The position numbers and the translations under genes are program-made. From Armatimonadota bacterium (GTDB lineage Bacteria > Armatimonadota > Hebobacteria > CAIYQO01): DNA of 56,323 nt. Numbering within the stretch: the stretch's first letter is position 1; the number at the start of each line of letters is the position of its first letter. A model generated the notes under the pieces. The model made no database searches, was not told the DNA's origin, and saw nothing but the letters and a program-made list of their open reading frames with translations. Below are positions 10,652 through 20,428 of the stretch, piece after piece. The DNA lies in NCBI GenBank assembly GCA_029553475.1, contig JAKPKV010000053.1, positions 1 to 56,323 on the forward strand, in the 5' to 3' direction.

Positions 10652-10697
10652 ATCGTGCCTCCAGTATGCTGTATTCTTGCATTTCCTCCCCGGCTTT

Positions 10698-10715
10698 CCC
10701 TGCCGTTTGGCAGGG
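10698..10715. promoter_or_regulatory. Hairpin in the divergent intergenic region
   Basis: A perfect 7-bp stem (CCCTGCC / GGCAGGG) with a GTTT loop lies 33 nt before the ComEC-like start and 46 nt before the oppositely oriented hydrolase. It could act in mRNA or as a protein-binding site. Confidence 0.35.
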
Positions 10716-10748
10716 ATACCAGCCCTCCGCGCCCAATTCTTGTCAGTG

Positions 10749-11651
10749 ATGGAAGCTCTGCGCGAGTGGATGCGACGAATACGGACGGTGGCGCCGGAGC
10801 GGTATGTCTTGCTGGGGCTGCTGCTGGCGGCGGCCGCGCTCTGGACGGCCATCCTGCTGCTGCCGCCGCCGGCGCTGGAGGTGACGGCGTTCGCGGTGGG
10901 AGAGGGGGACGCGCTGCTCATCCGCGCGCCGTCGGGGCGGGCGCTGCTCATTGACGGCGGCAGCCGCACGCTGCCGGACGTCGGCGCGCGCGTGCTGGCG
11001 CCGAATTTGCTGCTGGCGGGCGTGCGCAAGCTCGACGCCATCCTCATCACCCACCCGGACAGCGACCATATCAACGCACTGCCGGCGGTGCTGAACACGC
11101 TGCCGGTGGACATGCTGCTCGACCCCGATCTGCCCTGCGAGACGGATACCTATCGTCGCCTGCTGGCGAAGGCGGAGCAAAAACGCGTGCCGCGCTACCG
11201 CGTGCGCGCCGGCGACACGCTGAACCTGGGGAGCGGCGTCCAGCTGCGCATCCTCGCCCCCGCCGAGCAGCTCGTCGGGGGCGGGGAAGATAACGAGAAC
11301 TCGGTGGTGTGCCTGCTGGAGATGAAGAACGCGCGCATGCTCTTCACCGGGGACCTGGAAGGCGCGGGCGAAACGGCGCTGCTGGAACGCGGCGCGGATG
11401 TGCGCGCCGATGTGCTGAAAGTGGCACACCACGGCAGCCGGAACGCCACCAGCGAGGCATTCCTGGCGGCGGTGGACCCCACCTGGGCGCTCATCAGCAC
11501 CCGCGGCGACGCGAGTCGCGACCTGGCGCCGGTGATGGCGCGGCTGCGCAAGCGCGGGGTGCAGGTGCTGCGCACCGACGCCCATGGGCAAATTCGCCTG
11601 CGGACGGACGGCCAGCGGTGGCGGGTGACGACATTTCTCCAGGGCGAGTAG
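10749..11651 (+). CDS. ComEC/Rec2-like metallo-beta-lactamase domain protein, membrane-anchored
   Basis: 300 residues from ATG 10749. One membrane segment (about 19-37) anchors a metallo-beta-lactamase domain of the ComEC C-terminal type: AVGEGDALLI, LLIDGGS, ITHPDSDHINAL, FTGDLEGAGE and LKVAHHGSRNATS. The channel domain of ComEC is absent, so this is the stand-alone hydrolase form, probably outside the membrane. Such proteins are suspected nucleases or phosphodiesterases, but the substrate is unknown. The frame extends upstream to 10644, overlapping the divergent gene; 10749 gives the sensible anchor. Endonuclease III follows after 15 nt. Confidence 0.82.
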   Translation: MEALREWMRRIRTVAPERYVLLGLLLAAAALWTAILLLPPPALEVTAFAVGEGDALLIRAPSGRALLIDGGSRTLPDVGARVLAPNLLLAGVRKLDAILITHPDSDHINALPAVLNTLPVDMLLDPDLPCETDTYRRLLAKAEQKRVPRYRVRAGDTLNLGSGVQLRILAPAEQLVGGGEDNENSVVCLLEMKNARMLFTGDLEGAGETALLERGADVRADVLKVAHHGSRNATSEAFLAAVDPTWALISTRGDASRDLAPVMARLRKRGVQVLRTDAHGQIRLRTDGQRWRVTTFLQGE

Positions 11652-11666
11652 GGAATACTGACAGGT

Positions 11667-12389
11667 ATGGACTGGTTTCCAACGATGACATTACGCGAGA
11701 AAAGTGCCGAGATCACCCGCCTGCTGCGGGACACCTATCACGCGGAAGGACCGCGGCGCGGCCACGCCGCCAGCGTGCCGCCGACCGATGAGCTGGTGCT
11801 CACCGTGCTGTCGCAGAGCACCACCGACGTGAACAGTTGGCGCGGATATCAGGCGCTGCGCGAACGGTATGGCGGCGACTGGGAGGCGGTGGCGGACGCG
11901 CCGGTGGCGGAGATCGAGGAGGCGATCCGTCCCTGCGGGCTCTCGCGGCAGAAGGCGCCGCGCATCGCGGCGATCCTCCGGCGCCTGCGCGAGGAGCGCG
12001 GCAGCGTCGCGCTGGATTTCCTCGCCGAGATGCCGCCGGATGAAGCGCGGGACTACCTGATGTCCTTCCACGGCGTCGGACGGAAAACCGCCTCCTGCGT
12101 GCTGCTGTTTTCACTGGGCATGCCGGCGATGCCGGTAGATACCCACGTGCATCGCGTGGCGCGGCGGCTGGCGCTGATTCCTCCCACTGCCGGCGCCGAA
12201 CAGGCCCACGACCTGCTGGAAGCCCTCTTGCCCGAAGACGATTACTACGACTTCCACGTGAACATGATCACCCACGGCCGCCAAACCTGCACCGCCCGCA
12301 ACCCCGCCTGCGAACGCTGCCCGGTGCTGCGCCTGTGCCCGCATGGACAGGCGCGGATGGGAGGCGGCGGTGACGGGGTGATGGGGTGA
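11667..12389 (+). CDS. nth: Endonuclease III family DNA glycosylase/AP lyase
   Basis: 240 residues. The helix-hairpin-helix is FHGVGRKTA with the catalytic lysine, and the catalytic aspartate follows in PVDTHVHRVARRL. A 4Fe-4S cluster loop closes the domain with spacing C-x6-C-x2-C-x5-C (CTARNPACERCPVLRLC). The enzyme removes oxidised pyrimidines and nicks abasic sites in base excision repair. ATG 11667 or ATG 11685 could start translation. The C-terminal tail (GGGGDGVMG) runs into a simple repeat tract, so the last residues are probably not functional. Confidence 0.93.
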   Translation: MDWFPTMTLREKSAEITRLLRDTYHAEGPRRGHAASVPPTDELVLTVLSQSTTDVNSWRGYQALRERYGGDWEAVADAPVAEIEEAIRPCGLSRQKAPRIAAILRRLREERGSVALDFLAEMPPDEARDYLMSFHGVGRKTASCVLLFSLGMPAMPVDTHVHRVARRLALIPPTAGAEQAHDLLEALLPEDDYYDFHVNMITHGRQTCTARNPACERCPVLRLCPHGQARMGGGGDGVMG

Positions 12390-12430
12390 TGGGGTGAAGA
12401 GGTGAAGAGGTGAAGAGGTGACGGGGTGAC
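12371..12430 (+). repeat. Simple tandem repeat after nth
   Basis: Nine-base units of the form GGGGTGATG and AGGTGAAGA are repeated about six to seven times, overlapping the last codons of nth. It looks like replication slippage. Confidence 0.8.
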
Positions 12431-12433
12431 ACA

Positions 12434-12580
12434 GGCCCGACGGGCCGGAAGATGCTAGCCACGGGTGGAGCGAGAGCGGAACCCGTGGGTCGGGTCCGCC
12501 ATGAGAAGGGAAGTCCTGAAAGGATGACAGCAGAGCATGTCGGTGGTTCTCATGCGCGGCCCGATGGCGTCCCGCCTTCC
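12434..12580. repeat. REP-like structured intergenic sequence
   Basis: The 278-nt gap between nth and the ABC transporter has no credible gene. It holds a GGCCC-GAC-GGGCC hairpin (12434-12446) and a CCACGGGT / ACCCGTGG stem with a 14-nt loop (12459-12488), followed by a stretch with AGTCCTGAAAGGATGACAG. This style of sequence recalls repetitive intergenic elements of several phyla. Copy number cannot be judged here. Confidence 0.45.
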
Positions 12581-12667
12581 ACATCGCCTTTGCCCGACGG
12601 ATGAGCGCGGGTGTTGACCAACCCCCCGGCAGGAGATGCCCCTGTTGATCGGGAAGAGTGAAGTGTC

Positions 12668-14530
12668 ATGCGTGTTGGCGTGGGGCGATATGTGCGCGGG
12701 GGGATGACGCCGGTGAGCGCGAAGCATCCGTTTCAGTCGTTGAAGCGGGTGCTGCCGTGGATTCTGCCGTATTGGCCGGTGATGCTGTTTGGGCTGGTCT
12801 GCATGCTCATCACCACGTACCTGGGGCAGCAGCCGCCGCGGATCATCCAGCACATCATTGACGACGTGCTCGCCCCCGGCGGCGGCGTGTACCAGGGGGT
12901 GCGGGCGGTGCTGCTGCTCGGCGGCGTCTACCTGGGCGGCATGCTGTTCAACATGCTGCGCACCTATTGGCTGCACGTGGCCGGGCAGCAGGTCATCCAC
13001 ACCCTGCGCGTGCGGCTCTACGGGCATTTTCAGCAACTGCCGCTCACCTATTACGACAATCGGCAGACGGGCGACCTGATGTCGCGCATGACCGGGGACG
13101 TGGAGCAGATCGAGAGCATGATGGTCCACGGGCTGGACGTGCTGGTGATGGGCCTGCTCGGCATGGGGCTGGCCTGGTACTACATCCACGTCTACGCGCC
13201 GCTGATCTCCTGGCTGGTGCTGATCCCCGTGCCCATTTTGCTCATCGCCATCTACTTCTTCAGCGGGACGGTGCGGAAGATCTATCGCATCGTTCGCGAC
13301 CGCGTGGGCGACCTTCACGCCAAGCTGCAGGACAACATCTCCGGCATTCGCGTCATCAAGGCGTTTTCGCGCGAGGCGGATGAACTGGACCGGGTGACGG
13401 CGGACAGCGAGCAGGTGCGCGCGATGAGCGTCCGCGGCGTCCGCATGTGGTCCACCTTCGGCCCGCTGATGGGATTGATCGGCCACGTCGGCACGCTCAC
13501 CGCGCTCATCGTCGGCATCCACCTCGTCGCCAGCGGCGAGATCAAGGCCGGCGCGGTGATGGCGATTTTCCTCTACACGGGGAATTTTTACCAGCCCATC
13601 GGGCAGCTCTTCCAGTTCTTCGACAGCATCCAGCGCTCGCTGGCGGCGGGCGAGCGCATCCTCGAAGTGCTGGACACCATCCCGGAGATTCAGGATCCGG
13701 AGGCGCCGGCGACGCTGGCGGCGGTGACCGGGCGCGTGGAGCTGCGCGAGGTCTCCTTCAGCTACGCCAGCGGCGAGCGCGTGCTGCACGAGATCAGCGT
13801 GATGGCCGAGCCCGGCCAGCGCATCGCGCTGGTAGGACGCAGCGGCGCGGGGAAGACGAGTTTCATTAACCTCATCCCGCGCTTCTACGACCCGCTGGAG
13901 GGCGCGGTGCTGGTGGACGGCGTGGACGTGCGCGCCCTGCGGCAGGCGGAGCTGCGCCGGCATATCGCGCTGGTGCTGCAGGAGACGTTCCTGTTCAACG
14001 GCACGGTGGCGGAGAATCTGCGCTACGGCCGGCTCGACGCCGGCGACGAGGAGCTGGCGGCGGCGGCGCGCATCGCCAACGCCCACGAGTTCATCGAAAC
14101 GCTGCCGGACGGCTACGCCACCGAGATCGGCGAGCGCGGGGTAAAACTCTCCGGCGGGCAGCGCCAGCGGCTGGCCATCGCCCGCGCGGTGCTCGCCGAC
14201 CCGCGCATCCTCATCCTCGACGAGGCGACCTCGTCGGTGGATTCCGAGTCGGAGCTCCTCATCCACCAGGCGCTGGAGCGGCTGATGGCGGGGCGCACCA
14301 CCTTCATCATCGCCCACCGGCTGAGCACCATCCGCGGCGCGGACGTCATCCTCGTGCTGGAAAACGGCCGCATCGTGGAACGCGGCCCGCACCGCGACCT
14401 TATCAAAACGCGCGGCATCTACGCCCACATGTATGAGCAGCAATTCTGGCTCGACGATCTCGCGGAGGAGGAGGAAGCGGCGGCGGGACGGCGTACTGAT
14501 GAGGAGCCGGTGCCGATACCGGAGATATAG
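12668..14530 (+). CDS. ABC exporter, fused membrane and ATPase domains
   Basis: 620 residues. The N-terminal half is a six-helix type IV exporter membrane domain (about 35-335); the C-terminal half is the ATPase with Walker A GRSGAGKTS, Q-loop VLQETFLFNG, signature LSGGQRQRLAIARA, Walker B ILILDEATSSVD and the switch histidine in IIAHRLST. It would work as a homodimer in the inner membrane. The family covers lipid A, drug and peptide exporters and the cargo cannot be told. ATG 12704 is an alternative start, giving a 608-residue protein. The nitrilase-type gene follows after 21 nt. Confidence 0.93.
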   Translation: MRVGVGRYVRGGMTPVSAKHPFQSLKRVLPWILPYWPVMLFGLVCMLITTYLGQQPPRIIQHIIDDVLAPGGGVYQGVRAVLLLGGVYLGGMLFNMLRTYWLHVAGQQVIHTLRVRLYGHFQQLPLTYYDNRQTGDLMSRMTGDVEQIESMMVHGLDVLVMGLLGMGLAWYYIHVYAPLISWLVLIPVPILLIAIYFFSGTVRKIYRIVRDRVGDLHAKLQDNISGIRVIKAFSREADELDRVTADSEQVRAMSVRGVRMWSTFGPLMGLIGHVGTLTALIVGIHLVASGEIKAGAVMAIFLYTGNFYQPIGQLFQFFDSIQRSLAAGERILEVLDTIPEIQDPEAPATLAAVTGRVELREVSFSYASGERVLHEISVMAEPGQRIALVGRSGAGKTSFINLIPRFYDPLEGAVLVDGVDVRALRQAELRRHIALVLQETFLFNGTVAENLRYGRLDAGDEELAAAARIANAHEFIETLPDGYATEIGERGVKLSGGQRQRLAIARAVLADPRILILDEATSSVDSESELLIHQALERLMAGRTTFIIAHRLSTIRGADVILVLENGRIVERGPHRDLIKTRGIYAHMYEQQFWLDDLAEEEEAAAGRRTDEEPVPIPEI

Positions 14531-14551
14531 CAGCGGTAAAGGAGCCATGCC

Positions 14552-15385
14552 ATGCGGTCACTTCACGTCGCGGTTGCGCAGATTCATGCCGTCTCCGGCG
14601 ATCCGTGGGCGAATCTCGCGCGGATGCGGCGGCAGATTGCGTCGGCGGCGGCGGTCGGGGTGGAGGTCATCCTCTTCGCGGAGACCGCGGTGCATGCCTA
14701 CGAGTTCTCCGCCGAGAACCTGGCCTTCGCCGAGCCGGTGGGCGGGCCGCTGACGACGCAACTGTCGCGGTGGGCGCAGGAATACGGCATCGCCATCCTC
14801 GCCGGCTTCATCGAGCAGCAGGACGGCGCATATTACAACAGCCACGTGGTGGCGCGGCCCGACGGCTCGCTCGGCTGCCAGCGCAAGCACAACATGACGC
14901 CGCCGGAATTGCGGGGCGGCCTCTCCGCCGGCCCGCGCGAGCGGGCCATCTTCGAGTTCAACGGCATCCGCACGGCGATCATCATCTGCGCGGACAGCGG
15001 CATGGACGGCCTCTACGACATGCTGGAGGAGCTGGGCATCGAGTTCCGCTTCTGCCCGACGGCCGGCGGCGACCATATCAATAACCGGCCCATCCCCTAC
15101 ATGCACCACGAGGAGCTGTTCACCGCGGAAGGGCGCGCGCTGGCCGCCGAGTATCGCGGCTACGTCTGCCTGGCTGACGCCTTCACCGGCGACGCTCGCC
15201 CCCCGCTGGCCTTCGCCGCCGCCAACGCCCTCGGCTTCGACGGCAAGGCGATGCACCACATGGGGCACTGCCTCATCGCCGACACCTTCGGCACCCTCCG
15301 CGCGCAGATCCCCGGCACGCTGATTATCGAGCACCAACAGGATCAAATGGCGCACGCGGTGGTGCATTTCCCGGAGGGCGAATGA
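14552..15385 (+). CDS. Carbon-nitrogen hydrolase (nitrilase superfamily)
   Basis: 277 residues with the full catalytic triad: E44 (FAETAVHAYEF), K112 (QRKHNMTPPEL) and C146 (IICADSGMDG). Family members hydrolyse nitriles or amides through a cysteine thioester; the substrate is unknown. ATG 14552 follows AAAGGAG. Its position just after the ABC exporter suggests co-transcription. The hairpin that follows marks the end of the unit. No signal peptide. Confidence 0.9.
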   Translation: MRSLHVAVAQIHAVSGDPWANLARMRRQIASAAAVGVEVILFAETAVHAYEFSAENLAFAEPVGGPLTTQLSRWAQEYGIAILAGFIEQQDGAYYNSHVVARPDGSLGCQRKHNMTPPELRGGLSAGPRERAIFEFNGIRTAIIICADSGMDGLYDMLEELGIEFRFCPTAGGDHINNRPIPYMHHEELFTAEGRALAAEYRGYVCLADAFTGDARPPLAFAAANALGFDGKAMHHMGHCLIADTFGTLRAQIPGTLIIEHQQDQMAHAVVHFPEGE

Positions 15386-15421
15386 CGCGGTGAGCCGCGC
15401 GGCCCGTTGCAAACGGAAGAG

Positions 15422-15452
15422 GAGCCTGGCCGACCATGCCGCGGCCAGGCTC
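15422..15452 (+). terminator. Terminator after the nitrilase gene
   Basis: A perfect 10-bp stem (GAGCCTGGCC / GGCCAGGCTC) with an 11-nt loop, 36 nt after the stop, followed by a modestly T-rich stretch (TCGTGTTATCGTTT). Confidence 0.6.
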
Positions 15453-15491
15453 TCGTGTTATCGTTTCGGGGGGGACGTGGTGCGCGGACGG

Positions 15492-15516
15492 TTCCGGAAA
15501 TCGGACATTTCCAGAA
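15492..15516. promoter_or_regulatory. 25-bp palindrome, distal copy, upstream of pilin genes
   Basis: The inner arms GGAAAT and ATTTCC flank the centre CGGAC; outer TTC and GAA extend the symmetry with one mismatch. The centre is the reverse complement of that in the second palindrome, 181 bp away. It is likely a dimeric regulator site. Confidence 0.55.
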
Positions 15517-15672
15517 CTTAAGATACGGTCATGGGCCCATTTTGTCAAGCATTGCGAGCATTTCTCCCCACAAACGCCCCTGGTATCGTCACCGGACAGC
15601 AGCGCTCGAGGGCATGCTGCGCCCCATGCAGATGGAAAGGAGCGCCAGGCAGCACGTTTTTCGCCCGCTGGC

Positions 15673-15697
15673 TTCCGAGAATGTCCGATTCTCGGAA
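15673..15697. promoter_or_regulatory. 25-bp palindrome, proximal copy, upstream of pilin genes
   Basis: The arms TTCCGAGAAT and ATTCTCGGAA are perfect 10-bp inverted repeats around the centre GTCCG. It ends 44 nt before the first pseudopilin start. Copies share the core AATGTCCGATT once one is reversed. Confidence 0.6.
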
Positions 15698-15741
15698 TCG
15701 AGGCGTCAGCCATGCTTTATGTTGGAAAGGAGCGCAGAGGT

Positions 15742-16956
15742 ATGTCTTACATGCAGAGTAGGAGGGCCCGCCGCGCGGGCTTCACCCTCATCGAGCTCTT
15801 GGTGGTGATCGCGATCATCGCGATTCTCGCCGCCATCCTGTTTCCCGTCTTTGCCAAGGCGCGGGAAAAAGCCCGGCAAAATTCCTGCATCAACAATCAG
15901 CGGCAGATCGCCATTGCCATCCAGATGTACATCCAGGATAACGACGAAAAGCTCTTCCCCGACCCCGGCGATTCGGCGTGGTCCACATATCTGGCGCCGT
16001 ATAACGAACCGACGCTGTATGACTGCCCCACCTCGAACGCTGTCGGCACCAATACCAAACCTGATTACGGCTTCAATGCCTTCCTGTTCAGGCTCGCCCT
16101 GGGTGATATCTCGCAACCGGAACGCACGCTGGCCGTCGCCGACCTGGCGACGGGCATGGCAAAAGGAAATTGCGCGCTGCAATCGTTCAACAATGACATC
16201 GAAACCCGCCATCTGGACGGCGCCGTGGTGTCGTGTGTGGACGGGCACGTGGCGTATGAAAACTTCAAAGGCCTGGTGGTCGCCGACACGTTAAGCAGTC
16301 GCGGCTACATCATGCTCCCCGAAGCCGCCTGGCAGCAGGTGGGCGATACGGATCCCACCACGTATGCATTGGCCACCAGCGCCAATGGGTGGTATCGCTT
16401 GCCCGACCCGTTTCTCAGCATGCCGGCTGGCTCGTATAAAGTCGGCGCCGGCGCTGCCACGCCCACGGGCATCCGCGTCGCCTGGGCGCAACGCATCACT
16501 GCCGGCAGCACCAGCTACTATGTGGGCAATACTTCGCTCATCTCCCTGTACGATCCCGGCACGACCACCTATACCGCCGGCGCCAACAACAATAACAGCC
16601 CGAGCGGCGCCGCGCCCAATATGCTCGTGGTCGGGCATGGGCAAAATGGCCTGGGCGTGAGCCCGGGCAGCGCGGCGATCTGGCCGAAAGCGTCGAGCAT
16701 CGGCATTCTCCCCCCCACCTCGGTCGCGACGAATACCAGCATGTTTGGCGACTGGAATACGTACGCCGTCTCGATATTGCATGGGAAAACGATCATCTTC
16801 ACCATGACGTCGTCGTCAGGCGCGACTCTGGTGAATTTGATGACGGAAAAAGATGTCTCCGGGATTATGACAAACAATAAGATGATGCTGTATATGTTCA
16901 CGTATAACAGCGGATATACCGCGAGCATCAAAGACATTGCCTGCTACACGCTGTAA
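15742..16956 (+). CDS. DUF1559-like prepilin-type protein 1
   Basis: 404 residues. The N-terminus has a type IV prepilin signal: basic leader, cleavage after G13 and the mature start [24 protein letters not shown] with E18 at mature position 5. [20 protein letters not shown] then matches the large pseudopilin families of Planctomycetes and Armatimonadota. The short [15 protein letters not shown] resembles their H-x-DG end motif, but about 180 further residues rich in T, S and G follow, so the C-terminal part is an added, unrecognised domain. The frame is open upstream; GGAAAGGAG before ATG 15742 decides the start. A paralogue follows after 39 nt. Probably exported and surface-associated. Confidence 0.85.
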   Translation: MSYMQSRRARRAGFTLIELLVVIAIIAILAAILFPVFAKAREKARQNSCINNQRQIAIAIQMYIQDNDEKLFPDPGDSAWSTYLAPYNEPTLYDCPTSNAVGTNTKPDYGFNAFLFRLALGDISQPERTLAVADLATGMAKGNCALQSFNNDIETRHLDGAVVSCVDGHVAYENFKGLVVADTLSSRGYIMLPEAAWQQVGDTDPTTYALATSANGWYRLPDPFLSMPAGSYKVGAGAATPTGIRVAWAQRITAGSTSYYVGNTSLISLYDPGTTTYTAGANNNNSPSGAAPNMLVVGHGQNGLGVSPGSAAIWPKASSIGILPPTSVATNTSMFGDWNTYAVSILHGKTIIFTMTSSSGATLVNLMTEKDVSGIMTNNKMMLYMFTYNSGYTASIKDIACYTL

Positions 16957-16995
16957 GCCCAACCGATCAGCACTGCTACGCGAAGGAGGATTATC

Positions 16996-18165
<1,170 letters not shown>

Positions 18166-18173
18166 AGGCCCGA

Positions 18174-18205
18174 CGCCATGCAACGCCGCGCGGCGTTGCA
18201 TGGCG
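18174..18205. terminator. 32-bp perfect palindrome between pilin and speB genes
   Basis: Two 15-bp arms (CGCCATGCAACGCCG and its complement) flank a central CG, so the whole 32 bp is self-complementary. It sits 8 nt after the second pseudopilin stop. No T-run follows. It could be a bidirectional terminator for the convergent genes, or a repeat element. Confidence 0.5.
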
Positions 18206-18291
18206 CGACTCGCCGCGGTAACAGCACCGCGCACGGTGTCTGTCGCCCCGTTGGGGCTTACGCATCGTATAACGCTACCCTTCCACGGGTT

Positions 18292-19179
18292 TCACCCGCG
18301 GCCAGCGGCTGCCGGCCCTTCGGGCCTTTTCATGCCGAACAGCAGCATCAGCTCCCGCGCGATCTTCGACGCCACGGCGGAGGTGATGCCGCTGGGGTCG
18401 AGGGGCGGGGCGACTTCGTTGATATCCATCGCCACCACGTGGAGGTCGCGCAAGCTGGTGAGGCAGGCCATCAGCTCCGGGTAGGTGGGGCCGCCGGCTT
18501 CCGGGGTGCCGGTGCCGGGGGCGTGGCTGGGATCGAGCACGTCAATGTCCAGCGTGAGGTAGACGGGGCGTTCGGCGAGGGCCAGGCGGACGCCGGCGGG
18601 GATCTCCAGCCCGGTGCCGAAGTGGGCGCAGCGGGCGCGGCCCAGGGTGAATTCCTCGCGCAGGCCGGAGCGGATGCCGAGTTGCACCAGCCGTTCGAAC
18701 CCGTAGGCGGCGCCGGCGTGGTAGGCCCAGGCGGCGTGGGAGCAGCGCTCCCCCAGGTACTCCTCGCGCAGGTCGGCGTGGGCGTCGAAGTGGAGGATCA
18801 TCGCCTCGGGATGGCGCGCCATCACCGCGTGGGTGATGCCCAGCGCGATGGTATGCTCGCCGCCGAAGACCAGCGGCAGCGTGCCCGCGTCGAGCAGCGC
18901 GCCGGCCTCGGCGGCGATGCGGTTGACGGCTTCCTCCGCGGAGCAGTCATCGAACGACAGGTCCCCCAGATCTCCCACCTCCAGGTCTTCCAGGTCCAGG
19001 TCGAGGGCGGGGCTGTATGTCTCCAGATTCTCCGAGGCCCAGCGGATGCCATGCGGCCCGTCCGCGGTGCCGGGGCGGAAGGAGCCGGTGCGGTCCAGCG
19101 GGGCGCCGAGCAGGGTCACCCGCCCGACGCGCCCCGCCTCACTCGCCAGAAATGGGTAGGGGGAGGGCGGCAGGATCAT
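18292..19179 (-). CDS. speB: Agmatinase-type ureohydrolase
   Basis: 295 residues of the arginase/agmatinase fold. The binuclear manganese ligands are in FGGEHTI, HFDAHADLR, CSHAAW and DIDVLDPSHAPGTGTPE. In this operon the likely reaction is agmatine to putrescine and urea, or aminopropylagmatine to spermidine. It is the last gene of pdaD-speD-speE-speB and its start overlaps speE by 41 nt, indicating translational coupling. Arginase specificity cannot be excluded from motifs alone; the neighbours favour agmatine. Confidence 0.92.
   Translation of the reverse strand: MILPPSPYPFLASEAGRVGRVTLLGAPLDRTGSFRPGTADGPHGIRWASENLETYSPALDLDLEDLEVGDLGDLSFDDCSAEEAVNRIAAEAGALLDAGTLPLVFGGEHTIALGITHAVMARHPEAMILHFDAHADLREEYLGERCSHAAWAYHAGAAYGFERLVQLGIRSGLREEFTLGRARCAHFGTGLEIPAGVRLALAERPVYLTLDIDVLDPSHAPGTGTPEAGGPTYPELMACLTSLRDLHVVAMDINEVAPPLDPSGITSAVASKIARELMLLFGMKRPEGPAAAGRG
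18314..18330 (+). terminator. Possible plus-strand terminator inside the speB end
   Basis: GGCCC-TTC-GGGCC followed by TTTT, within the last codons of speB on the opposite strand. It could stop transcription from the pilin genes. Confidence 0.4.
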
Positions 19180-20032
19180 CAGGGCTCTGCATCTCCAGCG
19201 CGGCGGCCAGGAAATTAGGTAAGGCGAACGCCGCGCGATGGATGGCGGGCGTATACCAGCCGGTGGGCGCGCCGTTCGCGCGCAGGCGGGCGGCGATGGC
19301 CGCCGGCGCCACGGCGGACGGGTCGCAGTTGACGGAGGCGGCGGTGAAGCTCCAGAGCACGCCCGGATAGAGCGGGATGGCGCAGAGATACGTCCGCACC
19401 AGCGGGAAGACGCGCCGCATGAGCGCCACGGCGTCCTTCAGCTCATCGAGCATCACCAGCGGCGACCCGCTCTGGGTGACGATGAGGCCGTCCTCGCCCA
19501 GCGCGCGGCGGGCGTCCCGGTAGAAGGACTCGCCGAAGAGGTCCGCCGCGGGACCGACGGGATCGGTGGAATCCACCAGGATGACGTCGAAGTGCTCGTC
19601 CGTCTCCCGCAGGTACCGCACCCCGTCGCCGATGATGAGCTCCGCGCGCGGGTCGTCGAAGGCGTCGCCGGCGATGGCGGGCAGCAGCGCGCGGCTGACG
19701 CGCACCACCTCGCCGTCAATCTCCACCATGGTGGCCTTGCGCACGGGGTGTTCGAGCACGCGGCGCAGCGCGCCGCCGTCGCCGCCGCCGATGACCAGCA
19801 CCCGCTGGGGGTCGGGGTGCGCCATCATCGGCACGTGGACGAGCATCTCGTGATAGAGATATTCCTCGACCTCGCTCGTCTGGGTGGCGTCGTCCAACAC
19901 CAGCATCCGCCCGAAGGGGATAGTGTCCAGCACCTGAATGTGCTGGAAGTCGGAGTGCCCATCGTACAGCGTGTCGCGGACGAGGGCTTCCTGGCGCCAC
20001 CCCCGGCGAAACGGCTCAGCAAACGCCCGCAT
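19139..20032 (-). CDS. speE: Polyamine aminopropyltransferase (spermidine synthase)
   Basis: 297 residues. It transfers the aminopropyl group of decarboxylated SAM to putrescine or a related amine. Visible motifs are DDATQTSEVEEYLYHEMLVH in the substrate entrance, the nucleotide-binding VIGGGDGGALR, VEIDGEVV, and VDSTDPVGPA with the catalytic aspartate region. GGAGA lies eight nt before ATG 20032. It overlaps speD by 17 nt upstream and speB by 41 nt downstream. The acceptor (putrescine or agmatine) is not determined by sequence. Confidence 0.94.
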   Translation of the reverse strand: MRAFAEPFRRGWRQEALVRDTLYDGHSDFQHIQVLDTIPFGRMLVLDDATQTSEVEEYLYHEMLVHVPMMAHPDPQRVLVIGGGDGGALRRVLEHPVRKATMVEIDGEVVRVSRALLPAIAGDAFDDPRAELIIGDGVRYLRETDEHFDVILVDSTDPVGPAADLFGESFYRDARRALGEDGLIVTQSGSPLVMLDELKDAVALMRRVFPLVRTYLCAIPLYPGVLWSFTAASVNCDPSAVAPAAIAARLRANGAPTGWYTPAIHRAAFALPNFLAAALEMQSPDDPAALPLPISGE

Positions 20033-20423
20033 ACAGCGTCTCCGGATCGCGCGGCTGGGGGGGCGCCGGTTCTTCGATGATGAGGCCGCGGTTCATCTCC
20101 ATCACCTGGATGCGCTCGGGCGTGAAGTAGTGGCGCAGCACCGGCACGGCGGCGTTCGGATCGGTATGGAAGCCGCAGGTGAAGACGTCCACCGCCGCGT
20201 ACCCGTGTTCGGGCCAGGTGTGGATCATCATATGAGACTCGGACAGGATGGCCACGCCGGTGACGCCGATGGGCGTGAACGGGTAGACCCGCAAGTCCAG
20301 TAAGGTTGCGCCGCACGCCTCGACGGTCTCCGTCATGGCGCGTTCAATGGTCTCGATGGCGTTGAGGCGATCCGCGTCGCAGCCCCAGAGCTCCAAAATC
20401 AGGTGGCGTCCAATACGCTGCAT
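20016..20423 (-). CDS. speD: S-adenosylmethionine decarboxylase proenzyme, class 1B
   Basis: 135 residues. The precursor self-cleaves before S63 (ILSESHMMIHTWPEHGY), turning the serine into the pyruvoyl cofactor; H68 and C83 are the processing and catalytic residues. This numbering equals that reported for the Thermotoga maritima enzyme. It supplies decarboxylated SAM to SpeE. The start at ATG 20423 is chosen because GGAGGT lies seven nt upstream and the family begins close to this point. It starts 5 nt after pdaD. Confidence 0.95.
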   Translation of the reverse strand: MQRIGRHLILELWGCDADRLNAIETIERAMTETVEACGATLLDLRVYPFTPIGVTGVAILSESHMMIHTWPEHGYAAVDVFTCGFHTDPNAAVPVLRHYFTPERIQVMEMNRGLIIEEPAPPQPRDPETLYAGVC

Positions 20424-20428
20424 GTGTG

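Noticed and set aside
12455-14548. Minus-strand open frame opposite the ABC transporter
   Set aside because: Opposite a complete ABC exporter with all motifs; composition is that of a shadow frame.
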